Assembly: GCF_900105905.1 (NCBI RefSeq) | Contig: NZ_FNSV01000005.1 | Span: 2,294,001 to 2,358,000, forward strand | Length of the DNA: 64,000 nucleotides | Direction: 5' to 3' | Source: Rhodococcus koreensis | Lineage (GTDB): Bacteria; Actinomycetota; Actinomycetes; Mycobacteriales; Mycobacteriaceae | Shown: positions 24,384 through 33,610 of the stretch, one piece after another | Layout: each line of letters opens with the position of its first letter | How positions within the stretch are numbered: the stretch's first letter is position 1 | Program-made: the position numbers and the translations under genes | The notes under the pieces: model-generated | The model's database searches: none | The model's input: only the letters and a program-made list of their open reading frames with translations | What the model was told of the DNA's origin: nothing

Positions 24384-24923
24384 ATGCCCGACGAGACGAC
24401 CGACCAGAGCAATTTGGACTTCCTGTCCTTCATGGACTTCGCGGTGGGCAAGACCGTCGACGAGTTGCCCGAGGTCGATCCGGTGTCGATGCGGCTGGTG
24501 CTCGCGCTGCACCGGGTGACGAGCGCACTCGTCTACGACCTCGAGGCGACGGTCCACCGGCCGAGCGGGTGGAGCTGGCCGGGGTTCCGGGTGCTGTTCG
24601 TGTTGTGGCTCGCCGGACCGTGCGAGGCCAAGCGGGTGGCGTCGCTGTCCGGGATGAGCAGGTCTGCGGTGTCGGCCCTGGTGAACACGCTCGAGCGCGA
24701 CGGGCTCGTGACCCGGCGACCGTCCGCCGGCGACCGCCGGGCCGTCGATCTCGAGCTGACGGACGCCGGGCGCGAGGCCATCATCAGCACGTACTCCGCG
24801 CACAACAAGCGTGAGCAGACGTGGACCGAGACGCTGACACCGTCGGAACGGGTCGTCCTGATCGGGTTGCTGGAGAAGATGGCGTCGGGCACCGCCGCCC
24901 GCGAAGCCGTCAAACGCAGCTAG
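24384..24923 (+). CDS. MarR-family transcriptional regulator
   Basis: 179 residues. Winged helix in the middle: W-P-G-F-R-V-L-F-V-L-W, A-K-R-V-A-S-L-S-G-M-S-R-S-A-V-S-A-L-V-N-T-L-E-R-D-G-L-V-T-R-R (recognition helix and start of wing), then D-R-R-A-V-D-L-E-L-T-D-A-G, the canonical MarR wing. Helical dimerisation ends flank it. Only 16 bp before the AraC gene, so the two regulators are probably co-transcribed. Target genes may be the SDR operon upstream or itself. Confidence 0.9.
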   Translation: MPDETTDQSNLDFLSFMDFAVGKTVDELPEVDPVSMRLVLALHRVTSALVYDLEATVHRPSGWSWPGFRVLFVLWLAGPCEAKRVASLSGMSRSAVSALVNTLERDGLVTRRPSAGDRRAVDLELTDAGREAIISTYSAHNKREQTWTETLTPSERVVLIGLLEKMASGTAAREAVKRS

Positions 24924-24939
24924 CCGCGACGAGTAGGTA

Positions 24940-25926
24940 ATGGCCGTGAGCAGGCTCATCCGTCCCGGGGAACAGCGCCTCGTGTCGTTCGACGAGTTCC
25001 GCGAGTCGGTGAGCGACGCGTTCGTCCCCCTCGAGATGACGTCGGCGGACCACGACGACTTCCGCGGCGTGGTGCGCGGCGCGACGGTCGGGGCGGTCCG
25101 GATCAGTGAGGTCACGGCCGCCCCGCACGTCATTCGGCGCACGCCGCGGACGATCCGCGCCGCCAACCCCGACTACTTCAAACTCGGACTGCAGGTGGGC
25201 GGCTGCTGCATCCTCGCCCAGGACGGCCGTGAAGCTGCGCTCACCCCGGGTGACTTCGCGATCTACGACACGACCCGCCCGTATCAGCTGTCGTTCGACG
25301 ACCGGTTCCGGATGCTGGTCGTGATGTTCCCCCGGCATCTCCTGCGCGTTCCGCCCGACGGCATCGCGCAGCTCACCGCGCGCCGGGTGTCGGGCAGGCA
25401 AGGGCTCGGCGCCGTCGTCACGCCCCTGCTGCGCGGACTCGGCGAGCAGATCGCCGACGCCTCCCCCACCGTCGCGCTGCATCTCGGCGATGCCGTCCTC
25501 GACCTGGTCGCGGCCGCATTCGCAGAGCAACTCCACCTCGCCGACGGGCCGACCCCGTTGTCGCGCGGCGACGAACTGCAGGCCCGGGTCACCGCGTTCA
25601 TCGACGAGCGGCTCGCCGACCGGGAGCTGGATCTGCAGTCGATCGCGGCCGCCCATCACATCTCGGTGCGGCACCTGCAGAAGATGTTCGAAGCCGAGGG
25701 CGACACGGTGAGCGGATGGATTCGGCGAAGGCGACTCGAGCAGTGCCGTCGAGATCTCGCCGACCCCCGGTACCGCGAGCTGACCGTCTCGGCCATCGGT
25801 GCCCGCTGGGGTTTCGCCGACGCCGCCCACTTCTCCCGGCTGTTCAAGGCCACTCACGGATCGACGCCCGGCACCTATCGCGCCGCGGCCACCCCGCTCA
25901 CGGAGACGGAGCGACGGATTCGATGA
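24940..25926 (+). CDS. AraC-family regulator with AraC-binding-like N-terminal domain
   Basis: 328 residues. The N-terminal half (about 40-210) has the cupin-like pattern F-K-L-G-L-Q-V-G-G-C-C, T-P-G-D-F-A-I-Y-D-T-T-R-P-Y of the AraC_binding_2 domain; the C-terminal 100 residues carry two HTHs (L-D-L-Q-S-I-A-A-A-H-H-I-S-V-R-H-L-Q-K-M-F; T-V-S-A-I-G-A-R-W-G-F-A-D-A-A-H-F-S-R-L-F-K). This subfamily often senses aromatic or lipid ligands. Its 3' end overlaps the convergent phosphoesterase by 29 bp. Confidence 0.9.
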   Translation: MAVSRLIRPGEQRLVSFDEFRESVSDAFVPLEMTSADHDDFRGVVRGATVGAVRISEVTAAPHVIRRTPRTIRAANPDYFKLGLQVGGCCILAQDGREAALTPGDFAIYDTTRPYQLSFDDRFRMLVVMFPRHLLRVPPDGIAQLTARRVSGRQGLGAVVTPLLRGLGEQIADASPTVALHLGDAVLDLVAAAFAEQLHLADGPTPLSRGDELQARVTAFIDERLADRELDLQSIAAAHHISVRHLQKMFEAEGDTVSGWIRRRRLEQCRRDLADPRYRELTVSAIGARWGFADAAHFSRLFKATHGSTPGTYRAAATPLTETERRIR

Positions 25927-26500
25927 TCTCCGCGACCTCGTCGACGTGGACGGGTCGGCGCCAACTGTCCCAGCCGACGTGGATCTGCCGGGGATGCACG
26001 GCGGCGTCGAGTACAGCGGATTGGTGAGTGTGCCCGTGCAGCAACCAGTCTCCCCCGTCCTGCAGGCGGTACTTCACGCCCCGGTCCTCCTCGGTGTGGT
26101 CGCCGGTGTACGGGAAATGGGACAGCAGCACGGTCCGGCCCGCGACCTTCCGTCGCGCGAACAGCTGCACCGACGCGAACGTGTCCAGGAAGACCCGCTG
26201 CCTGAGGTGGCTGTTGCGGTTCGCCATCGGGTGGCACGAGTCGTGATTGCCGGGGATCAGATGCAGCTCGACGTTCCGTTTTCGCGCGAACTCGTCCAGC
26301 GCGCGGAGCGCCCAGTCCTCGGCGGCTTTACCCCCGACGGTGACGTCGCCGAGTATCCACAGTTGGTCGCCGCTCCCGACGGCGGCACCCAGACTGTCGA
26401 GGATGGATTCGTCGTGCGCGTCGATCTCCGCGTCGAAGCCCCGGATCTCCACCAGCCGCGCGTGACGAAGGTGCAGGTCGGACGTGAACCAGACGCTCAT
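25898..26500 (-). CDS. Calcineurin-like metallophosphoesterase
   Basis: 200 residues with all family motifs: F-T-S-D-L-H-L-R-H near 5-13 (D-x-H), I-L-G-D-V-T near 49-54 (GD), I-P-G-N-H-D near 82-87 (GNHD), L-S-H-F-P-Y-T-G and the C-terminal H-G-H-T-H. Di-metal phosphoesterase acting in the cytoplasm on an unknown phosphodiester or phosphomonoester. ATG 26500 overlaps the stop of the gene upstream (ATGA), so they form a pair. Nucleic-acid end or nucleotide substrates are typical of this small class. Confidence 0.9.
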   Translation of the reverse strand: MSVWFTSDLHLRHARLVEIRGFDAEIDAHDESILDSLGAAVGSGDQLWILGDVTVGGKAAEDWALRALDEFARKRNVELHLIPGNHDSCHPMANRNSHLRQRVFLDTFASVQLFARRKVAGRTVLLSHFPYTGDHTEEDRGVKYRLQDGGDWLLHGHTHQSAVLDAAVHPRQIHVGWDSWRRPVHVDEVAEIIESVAPSP

Positions 26501-26931
26501 GCCAGGAACCGCGACCGCAGCTCCGCGAAGAACGCTGCCGACAGACGTGTGAAGTCGTCGGCTCTCACCCGGATCGGGTCGCCGATCTCGAGCTTCAGAA
26601 CGGACTGGTCGGGGACATACTTCAGGACGCTGATGCCGCGCAGGACGCCGCCGTTGTTCATTAATGAGTCGACAATGATCTCGACTTCGTTGAGCGGGTT
26701 CGCGTCCTTGCCCGTCACCGCCCGGACCCGGTGGACGAAGTAGCGGTCCAGCGCGAGGACCATGTTGCCGAAGAACAGGGGCTCGAAATCCTCCAGCGCG
26801 GCGAAGACCTTCTTGCCCGTGACCTCGCCCGCGATCGCTCCCGTCAGCGACGTGTACACGGCGAGTTGCTCCGCGACGGACGCCTCGGCGTGATCGATCT
26901 CTTCCTCCGTGTAGTTCTTCCGTCCGAGCAC
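26497..26931 (-). CDS. Hypothetical protein, 144 residues
   Basis: The start is GTG at 26931 because AAGGAG lies 8 bp before it. The protein begins with M-L-G-R-K-N-Y-T-E-E-E-I-D-H-A-E and continues as an alpha/beta soluble protein without signal or membrane segment; ends in T-R-L-S-A-A-F-F-A-E-L-R-S-R-F. Co-transcribed with the phosphoesterase through a 4-bp overlap. I do not recognise a family. High proportion of typical codons indicates a real gene. Confidence 0.7.
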   Translation of the reverse strand: MLGRKNYTEEEIDHAEASVAEQLAVYTSLTGAIAGEVTGKKVFAALEDFEPLFFGNMVLALDRYFVHRVRAVTGKDANPLNEVEIIVDSLMNNGGVLRGISVLKYVPDQSVLKLEIGDPIRVRADDFTRLSAAFFAELRSRFLA

Positions 26932-27102
26932 TTCGCCGTCTCCTTCGATGCACCGGGTGCCGGATCGACACGCTGAGAACCCCCAGACCAGCAGTGTTCC
27001 ACCTTTCGCATCCCAGCAGATCCGGGTTGGAGGTGCGATACTCCCGGGTGGCTCCTGGCTCGTACCAAAACCGGCAACCGAGAAGTCCGGAAGGATGCAC
27101 CG

Positions 27103-27546
27103 ATGAAGGTCACGATCGCACGAACCGCAGGAATCGCCGCCGCAGTCACCGGCGTGGGTCTGCTCGCCGCACCCACGGCGTCCGCGGCACCCGAGGACAT
27201 CGCCGTCGACATCACCGACGACGGGAACGCGGTGGTCATGGAAGTCCGGTACGACGTCCCCGGGGCGGTGTTGTGCCTGATGAACGTCCTCCCCGTCGAC
27301 GGGACCGTGCCCGCCGCCATTGTGGGACCCACCGTCGTGATGGGCGGAGACGACGGCGAACTCCGGGCCACCGTCGACCCCGGCAAGTACTCGGTCCAGT
27401 GGTCCTGCTCGAGCATTCCGTCTTTCGAGCAGTGGGGCACCGCTCCGCCGCTGACCAACGGCACCGAGGACCCCACCACCGTCACCGTGACCGACACGTC
27501 CGGGCCAGGCGGCGGAGGCTCGTCGGGCAGCCCGTTCGGCAGCTGA
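27103..27546 (+). CDS. Small secreted protein
   Basis: 147 residues with a clear Sec signal peptide (MKVTIARTAGIAAAVTGVGL..., cleavage ASA-AP near 28). The mature part is beta-rich with two Cys residues (C65 and C105 region) that may pair, and a flexible Gly/Ser tail at 132-147. No catalytic motif. Resembles small exported proteins of mycolic-acid bacteria in composition. Divergent from the 144-residue protein gene. Function unknown. Confidence 0.75.
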   Translation: MKVTIARTAGIAAAVTGVGLLAAPTASAAPEDIAVDITDDGNAVVMEVRYDVPGAVLCLMNVLPVDGTVPAAIVGPTVVMGGDDGELRATVDPGKYSVQWSCSSIPSFEQWGTAPPLTNGTEDPTTVTVTDTSGPGGGGSSGSPFGS

Positions 27547-27558
27547 CGGCCCCCGCGT

Positions 27559-27602
27559 ACGTGAGCGGCAAAGCGTGTTCGAGCACTCTTTCGCACTCAC
27601 GT
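27559..27602. terminator. ACGTGAG-type hairpin after the secreted protein gene
   Basis: ACGTGAGCGGCAAAGCG (from 27559) pairs with CGCACTCACGT-type sequence ending at 27602, with a CACTCTTT/GGCAAAGCG inner stem carrying a few mismatches. Starts 12 bp after the stop codon. Same element family as 14144-14189. Confidence 0.7.
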
Positions 27603-27700
27603 ATGCGGGATCGGCGAACTTCCTGGGGCGGGGCGTAACGAAACCGGTGCGAGTGGGGATTGACAGTACGGAATCCCGCAACGGACAGGAACCCTCCGCC

Positions 27701-28072
27701 ATGGCTACCGTCACGCACATCGATATCGCTCGCGCCCGCCGCTCTCGTCGGGTTCTCTTCATCGGAAACCCCACCCGGTACAAAGAGGTGTCGCACTGGG
27801 CGATGGTCAAGCAGTGGATGGTCGTCCACGGACTCGAGCCCGTCCGGAAGCTGGACGGCCCCGCGCTCTGCGCGATCGTCACCGAGGACGTCCTCGACGG
27901 AGTCGGCTCCCCTCAGGACGCGCAGGCGATTCAGAACGCCCGTGAACAGGGAATACCGTGTATCAGCGTGCACGACAGCACTCAGATCTGGCAGGCCACG
28001 GCCCGCGTCCGCGCGTCCATCGCGCGATCCGGGGGTGGCGCACACTCGAGCCCGCACCACCAGGGAGCCTGA
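27701..28072 (+). CDS. Conserved hypothetical protein, possibly BRCT-like
   Basis: 123 residues from ATG 27701 (AGGA at 27687-27690). The core R-R-V-L-F-I-G-N-P-T-R-Y-K-E-V, W-M-V-V-H-G-L-E-P-V-R-K-L-D-G, A-L-C-A-I-V-T-E-D-V-L and G-I-P-C-I-S-V-H-D-S-T-Q-I-W follows the strand-helix-strand order of a BRCT domain (the last block like the conserved Trp helix region). That match is by eye only. The C-terminus is a short Ser/His tail. Adjacent to a methyltransferase gene 17 bp downstream. Confidence 0.6.
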   Translation: MATVTHIDIARARRSRRVLFIGNPTRYKEVSHWAMVKQWMVVHGLEPVRKLDGPALCAIVTEDVLDGVGSPQDAQAIQNAREQGIPCISVHDSTQIWQATARVRASIARSGGGAHSSPHHQGA

Positions 28073-28089
28073 GAGAGCCGCGGGCCGTC

Positions 28090-28866
28090 GTGGTCGACTG
28101 GGACGGCGAAGGCTACGCCGATGTCGGCGCACTGCAGCGCGCCGTCGCGGAGCAGTCGATCGCGGAGCTCACCCTCGCCGGCACTGAACGTGTGCTGGAC
28201 GTGGGGTGCGGCGACGGATTCGTCACGCTCCGGATCGCCGAGCGGCTTCCCGGCGGTTCGGTGGTCGGAGTGGACGCCTCCCCGCGGATGATCGCGAAGG
28301 CAGAATCGCGGGCGGTGCCGGACGGGGCCCGCGCCGAGTTCCGTTTCGCGGACGCTCGCGACCTTCCGTTCGACGGTGAGTTCGACGTCGCGGTGTCGTT
28401 CAACGCGCTGCACTGGGTTCCCGACCTGCAGGTGGCGTTGGCCGCGATCGCCCGCAGCGTCGTGGACGGTGGCCGTGTGATCGTCCAGATGGTGTGCGCC
28501 GGTCCCCGGACCAGTATCGAAGACGTGATGATGGCCATCTCGGCACGCCCACGGTGGGCGGAGTTCTTCACCGACTTCACGGCGCCGTTCATCCACGTCG
28601 AACCGGAGAAGTTCCGCGACATCGCGAAAGCAGCAGGACTCGACACCACGAACCTCGGCGTCCACGACGTCGAATGGGACTTCGGATCCCGGGAAGATTT
28701 CGTGCGGTGGTGCACCGTCGGATCCACCGACTGGACTGCGCACCTCGACGACGCCGCCGTCCCGGAGTTCATGGACGACGTCGCACGCGAGTACGAGCAG
28801 ATCTCCCGACGCCCGGGGTTGTTCCTGTTCACTCAGATGCGCGCGGAACTCGTCCGGCAGTCCTGA
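28090..28866 (+). CDS. Class I SAM-dependent methyltransferase
   Basis: 258 residues from GTG 28090, chosen because upstream in-frame codons overlap the previous gene and look non-coding. Motif I V-L-D-V-G-C-G-D-G-F near 34-43, motif II V-V-G-V-D-A-S near 60, D-A-R-D-L-P-F near 89 and post-motif F-N-A-L-H-W-V. The layout is that of trans-aconitate methyltransferase-like and other small-molecule methyltransferases. A C-terminal helical cap of about 100 residues will define the substrate, which is unknown. Confidence 0.82.
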   Translation: MVDWDGEGYADVGALQRAVAEQSIAELTLAGTERVLDVGCGDGFVTLRIAERLPGGSVVGVDASPRMIAKAESRAVPDGARAEFRFADARDLPFDGEFDVAVSFNALHWVPDLQVALAAIARSVVDGGRVIVQMVCAGPRTSIEDVMMAISARPRWAEFFTDFTAPFIHVEPEKFRDIAKAAGLDTTNLGVHDVEWDFGSREDFVRWCTVGSTDWTAHLDDAAVPEFMDDVAREYEQISRRPGLFLFTQMRAELVRQS

Positions 28867-28937
28867 CAGCGGCGCGTCGGCGGTGGCTCGGGCTTGGCGC
28901 TTACTTCCTCGCCCAGCGCACGGGCTCACGCGCTGAC

Positions 28938-29516
28938 TTGAACTTGTCGCGCCATCTCAACGAGGAAGACCTCGCCGAGGTGGAGAGCCTCGGGGACGGC
29001 ATCACCCGTCTGGAGGATGCGGTCGCGAATCTTCAGCAGCGGGAGGCCGGCATCACACAAATGGTCAACCCGCCGAAGTTCGTCCTCGAGCACTACTCCG
29101 ACGAGCTCATGAAGCACGTCGGAGTCGAGTTGTCGCCGATCAGCGTGCCGTACCCGGTCTACACCTTCGAGTACGTCAGTGCCGGTGGAAACAGCGGCCA
29201 GCGATCATCTGTCACTCTCAACCGGCAGACGATCGACGTGCTGATCGAAACTATGTCGCAGAAGATCAAGTGGCGGAAGAGCGCGGCCGGCCAGCGCGCG
29301 CTCATGACCACGACGCTGCGCAACATGATCAAGACCCGTGACAACCACACTTGCCGGTACTGCTCGATTTCTCTGTCGGCGGAACCGCATCTGTTGCTAG
29401 AGGTTGATCACATCATGCCTGTGTCCAAGGGCGGTCTGACAGCGCCGGAGAATCTCCAAACCTTGTGCTGGCGGTGCAACCGGACCAAGTCGAACAGGAT
29501 CATCGCGGCGGGGTAG
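28938..29516 (+). CDS. HNH endonuclease-domain protein, 5' end uncertain
   Basis: The C-terminal 60 residues hold a zinc-type HNH nuclease: C-R-Y-C, E-V-D-H-I-M-P-V-S-K-G-G, N-L-Q-T-L-C-W-R-C-N-R-T-K-S-N. The region before it has a helical segment (L-N-E-E-D-L-A-E-V-E-S-L-G-D) and a beta domain. No start codon with a ribosome-binding site is visible; the frame stays open upstream into the methyltransferase. I give the TTG at 28938 as a formal start only. Codon use is less GC-biased than its neighbours and a tRNA gene follows, so it may be a truncated or acquired gene. Confidence 0.6.
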   Translation: MNLSRHLNEEDLAEVESLGDGITRLEDAVANLQQREAGITQMVNPPKFVLEHYSDELMKHVGVELSPISVPYPVYTFEYVSAGGNSGQRSSVTLNRQTIDVLIETMSQKIKWRKSAAGQRALMTTTLRNMIKTRDNHTCRYCSISLSAEPHLLLEVDHIMPVSKGGLTAPENLQTLCWRCNRTKSNRIIAAG

Positions 29517-29752
29517 GGCTTGCCTGCGGTGCGTCATATCGCCTGCCCCGTGCTCTCGCACTCCGCCAGCTCGCACACCTCAAACGACCAGTTCGCCATC
29601 CGATGCATGTGTCGCCGACCCTTCGGCCTCGGATCGGACGGACGTCTCGGTCCGTGTCGTGCTCGTGCCGCTCCATCCGATCCAGCCACGCCGCGACCTG
29701 GTCAACGTCACCTTCGTAGCGCGAGACGGAAATGCCCCTCACTGCGGTTTCA

Positions 29753-29829
29753 TGGTGCCCCCAGTCGGACTCGAACCGACACTTGGCGGATTTTAAGTCC
29801 GCTGCCTCTGCCAATTGGGCTATAGGGGC
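29753..29829 (-). tRNA. tRNA-Leu (anticodon UAA)
   Basis: 77 nt including an encoded CCA. Acceptor GCCCCTA pairs with TGGGGGC; anticodon stem GCGGA/TCCGC encloses CTTAAAA with TAA at positions 34-36; T arm is GTCGG-TTCGAGT-CCGAC. The variable loop is only five bases (CAAGT), not the long arm usual in leucine tRNAs. It reads the rare codon UUA. Confidence 0.92.
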
Positions 29830-29879
29830 TGTCGACCGCCGAGGGTGTTGCTCGGCGACCGTGCGCAGATCACCCTAGC

Positions 29880-30824
29880 TCAGGCGATCGACAAGGCGAT
29901 TCCGTCGAGGATGTCGTGTTCGCTGACGACGAGTTGGTCGATGCCGGCCTTTTTCTCGAATGCGTCGGCGAGGGCGAGGGTCACGATCGCTCCGCCGCCG
30001 ATGACGTCGACCCGTCCGGGGTGCATCGGTCCGAGCGCGGCGCGTTCGGTGTGGGTCATGGCGATCAGCGAGTTGCAGACCGCCCGAAGCCGGGGCAGCA
30101 GGATGCGGGAGAGATGCACCTGTTCGGCGTCGTATTCGGGCAGCTCTTTCGCGAGGGCGGCGATCGTGGTCATGGTGCCTGCGACGCCCACCCAGGTGTG
30201 GGCCTGTTCGACGGGGACGCGAGCGAACGCGTCGTCGAGGCGTTCCTGTGCGAAGGCCCGGGCGTCCTCGATCTGTGCGGGCGTCGGCGGATCGTCGTGG
30301 AGGCAGCGCTCGGTGATGCGCACGCACCCGATGTCGGTGGAGAACGCCGCGTGAACGCCGGATTCGTCGCCGAGCACCACTTCGGTGGAACCACCGCCGA
30401 GGTCCACGACCACGAACGGCCCCTGGGAGGGATCGAGTTCCCCGACCGCACCGTTGAACGACAGTCGCGCTTCCTCGTCGCCGGTGATGACTTCGGCCCC
30501 GGCGCCCGGGATGACGGCACCGAGCACGTCGCGGGTCATCGAGAAGAAATCCTCCCGATTGGACGCGTCGCGGGTGGCGGACGTGGCCACCATGCGGACG
30601 GCGGTGGCGCCGGCGTCCGCGATCATTCCGGCGTACTCGGTCAACGCGACGCGGGTGCGTTCGATGGCCTCGGGCGCCAGACGCCCGGTGGCGTCCACGC
30701 CCTGCCCCAGCCGGACGACGCGCATCTCGCGGCAGACGTCGTGCAAGGCACCCTTGTCGTCGACATCGGCGACGAGGAGGCGGATGGAGTTCGTGCCGCA
30801 GTCGACGGCGGCGACGCGCGTCAC
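29880..30824 (-). CDS. ppx: Exopolyphosphatase (Ppx/GppA family)
   Basis: Hydrolyses polyphosphate or pppGpp. 314 residues, GTG start at 30824 which overlaps the DUF501 stop. Actin-like ATPase-fold motifs: A-A-V-D-C-G-T-N-S-I-R-L-L at 5-17, G-D-E-E-A-R-L-S-F near 110-118 and V-V-D-L-G-G-G-S-T-E-V near 134-144. Length is that of the short actinobacterial Ppx enzymes. The eno-ftsB-DUF501-ppx order matches Rv1023-Rv1026 of M. tuberculosis. Mycobacterial orthologues of this position have been studied as Ppx2. Confidence 0.92.
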   Translation of the reverse strand: MTRVAAVDCGTNSIRLLVADVDDKGALHDVCREMRVVRLGQGVDATGRLAPEAIERTRVALTEYAGMIADAGATAVRMVATSATRDASNREDFFSMTRDVLGAVIPGAGAEVITGDEEARLSFNGAVGELDPSQGPFVVVDLGGGSTEVVLGDESGVHAAFSTDIGCVRITERCLHDDPPTPAQIEDARAFAQERLDDAFARVPVEQAHTWVGVAGTMTTIAALAKELPEYDAEQVHLSRILLPRLRAVCNSLIAMTHTERAALGPMHPGRVDVIGGGAIVTLALADAFEKKAGIDQLVVSEHDILDGIALSIA

Positions 30825-31375
30825 TGTTCGGGACTTTCGATGTCGTCGATGCCGGGCCAGTCCGCGGGAATCGCGGTGCCCCTCAGCTTTCCGCCTGCCG
30901 CGGATGCGGCGAGGGCCACCGACTCGTCGCCGAGCGGGTTGACGCCCGGCCCCTTCGCGAGCGAGTGGGCCATCAGCACGTGCAGGCATTTGACGCGTTC
31001 GGGCATGCCGCCGCCGGTGAAGTCCGTTCCCAATGGTTCGATGGCGTCACGCTCGGCGAGATACGACTGGTGGGCGCGCAGGTATGCGGCCGCGAGTTCC
31101 GGGTCCTGCCCGAGACGTTCGGTCATCTCACGCATCACACCCGCGGACTCCTGCCTGCTGGCCTCCGCGGTCAGTCGCGGGTCGGTCAGGTAGTACAGCG
31201 TCGGGAACGGCGTTCCGTCGGGAAGTTTGGGCGCGGTCTTCACGACGCCGGGTGCGCCGTCGGGACTGCGGTACGCGATCTCGAGCACTCCTCGCGGTTC
31301 GCGGCCGAGTTGGGCGGCGACGGCGTCGAGGTCTTCCTGCGGCACGGGGCTGGACGGGTTGGACGAAGTGGTCAC
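30821..31375 (-). CDS. DUF501 domain protein
   Basis: 184 residues, GTG start at 31375 overlapping the ftsB stop. The pattern Q-L-G-R-E-P-R-G-V-L-E-I-A-Y-R, P-K-L-P-D-G-T-P-F-P-T-L-Y-Y-L-T-D-P-R-L and G-M-P-E-R-V-K-C-L-H-V-L-M-A-H-S-L-A matches DUF501, a family found next to ppx and ftsB in actinobacteria (Rv1025). The conserved C-L-H and D residues hint at a small enzyme or metal site. Function unknown. Confidence 0.88.
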   Translation of the reverse strand: MTTSSNPSSPVPQEDLDAVAAQLGREPRGVLEIAYRSPDGAPGVVKTAPKLPDGTPFPTLYYLTDPRLTAEASRQESAGVMREMTERLGQDPELAAAYLRAHQSYLAERDAIEPLGTDFTGGGMPERVKCLHVLMAHSLAKGPGVNPLGDESVALAASAAGGKLRGTAIPADWPGIDDIESPEQ

Positions 31376-32094
31376 CCGGTGGGTTCTCCTGGTTCTGGCG
31401 GTACGGGCGGCGGCACCATGGGGGGCGCCGGAGCCGGTGCCGGCTGCACCTCGGGCGCGGCCGGCGGTTCTGAAATGGTCTTCCACAGGTCGGAGTACCA
31501 GGGGCCCGCCATCTCGGCGTCCTTCTCCTCCTGCTTCTCCGGCTCCTTGTAGTCGCCGGGCAGCTGCACCTGGAACGGCGTGTCGCCGGGCTTCACCCAC
31601 CGGAGCCGTCCCCGCGCCTGCGCCTCGATGTAGGCGGGGTCGGAGTAACGCTCCTCGAGAATCCGCAGTTCCCGCAGATCCTTCTCGAGTTGAACCTGTT
31701 CCGCTGCAATGCGATCCGCTTCACCACGCTGGGTGAGGTAGTTGCGCAGCGGAACCGCGAGGGTGAGGGCGAGAAGCAGCACGACCATGACGAGGACGAG
31801 CGCCTGGCCCGTCGACAGCCCGAGGATCTTGTGCTCGGACCGAGGTATGCGGGCGGCCCCGGTCGCGCCCACCCGTCTCGGGCGGGCGCGGCCGGGGAGC
31901 ACCTTGCCGGTGTCGGCGCTGTCGACGGCGTCCGGTTTGCCGTCGGCCTGCCCCGGCGTCGTCGACTTGGTGGTGCGGGGGCGTCGCGCTCCGGGAGCGC
32001 CCTCCGCGCGGCTTCCGCGGGCCCGTTCACCACGCCCGGTGCCACGGCCGCCCGGACTTGCTCCGGACGACCGCGGCCTGCCGCGCTGTGCCAC
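31372..32094 (-). CDS. FtsB/DivIC-family septum formation protein
   Basis: 240 residues, GTG start 32094. Order: basic, disordered cytoplasmic N-terminus (1-90), one membrane helix at about 95-116 (A-L-V-L-V-M-V-V-L-L-L-A-L), an extracytoplasmic coiled coil (120-150), then the family motif A-R-G-R-L-R-W-V-K-P-G-D near 160-171 and a Pro-rich tail. Equivalent to Rv1024. Bitopic divisome protein expected to pair with FtsL and FtsQ. Downstream of eno by 33 bp. Confidence 0.88.
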   Translation of the reverse strand: MAQRGRPRSSGASPGGRGTGRGERARGSRAEGAPGARRPRTTKSTTPGQADGKPDAVDSADTGKVLPGRARPRRVGATGAARIPRSEHKILGLSTGQALVLVMVVLLLALTLAVPLRNYLTQRGEADRIAAEQVQLEKDLRELRILEERYSDPAYIEAQARGRLRWVKPGDTPFQVQLPGDYKEPEKQEEKDAEMAGPWYSDLWKTISEPPAAPEVQPAPAPAPPMVPPPVPPEPGEPTG

Positions 32095-32127
32095 CTACCC
32101 CAACACCCCTCACTCGACTGTCGAACG

Positions 32128-33588
<1,461 letters not shown>

Positions 33589-33610
33589 TCACGAAGCGGT
33601 GGTGGAAGGG

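Noticed and set aside
29517..29752. Possible small minus-strand gene (V-R-G-I-S-V-S-R-Y-E-G-D-V-D-Q-V-A-A-W-L-D-R...) between the HNH gene and the tRNA
   Set aside because: The frame runs into the tRNA at one end and becomes Arg-rich and structureless at the other; no ribosome-binding site. The region may be a remnant, but no gene is supportable.
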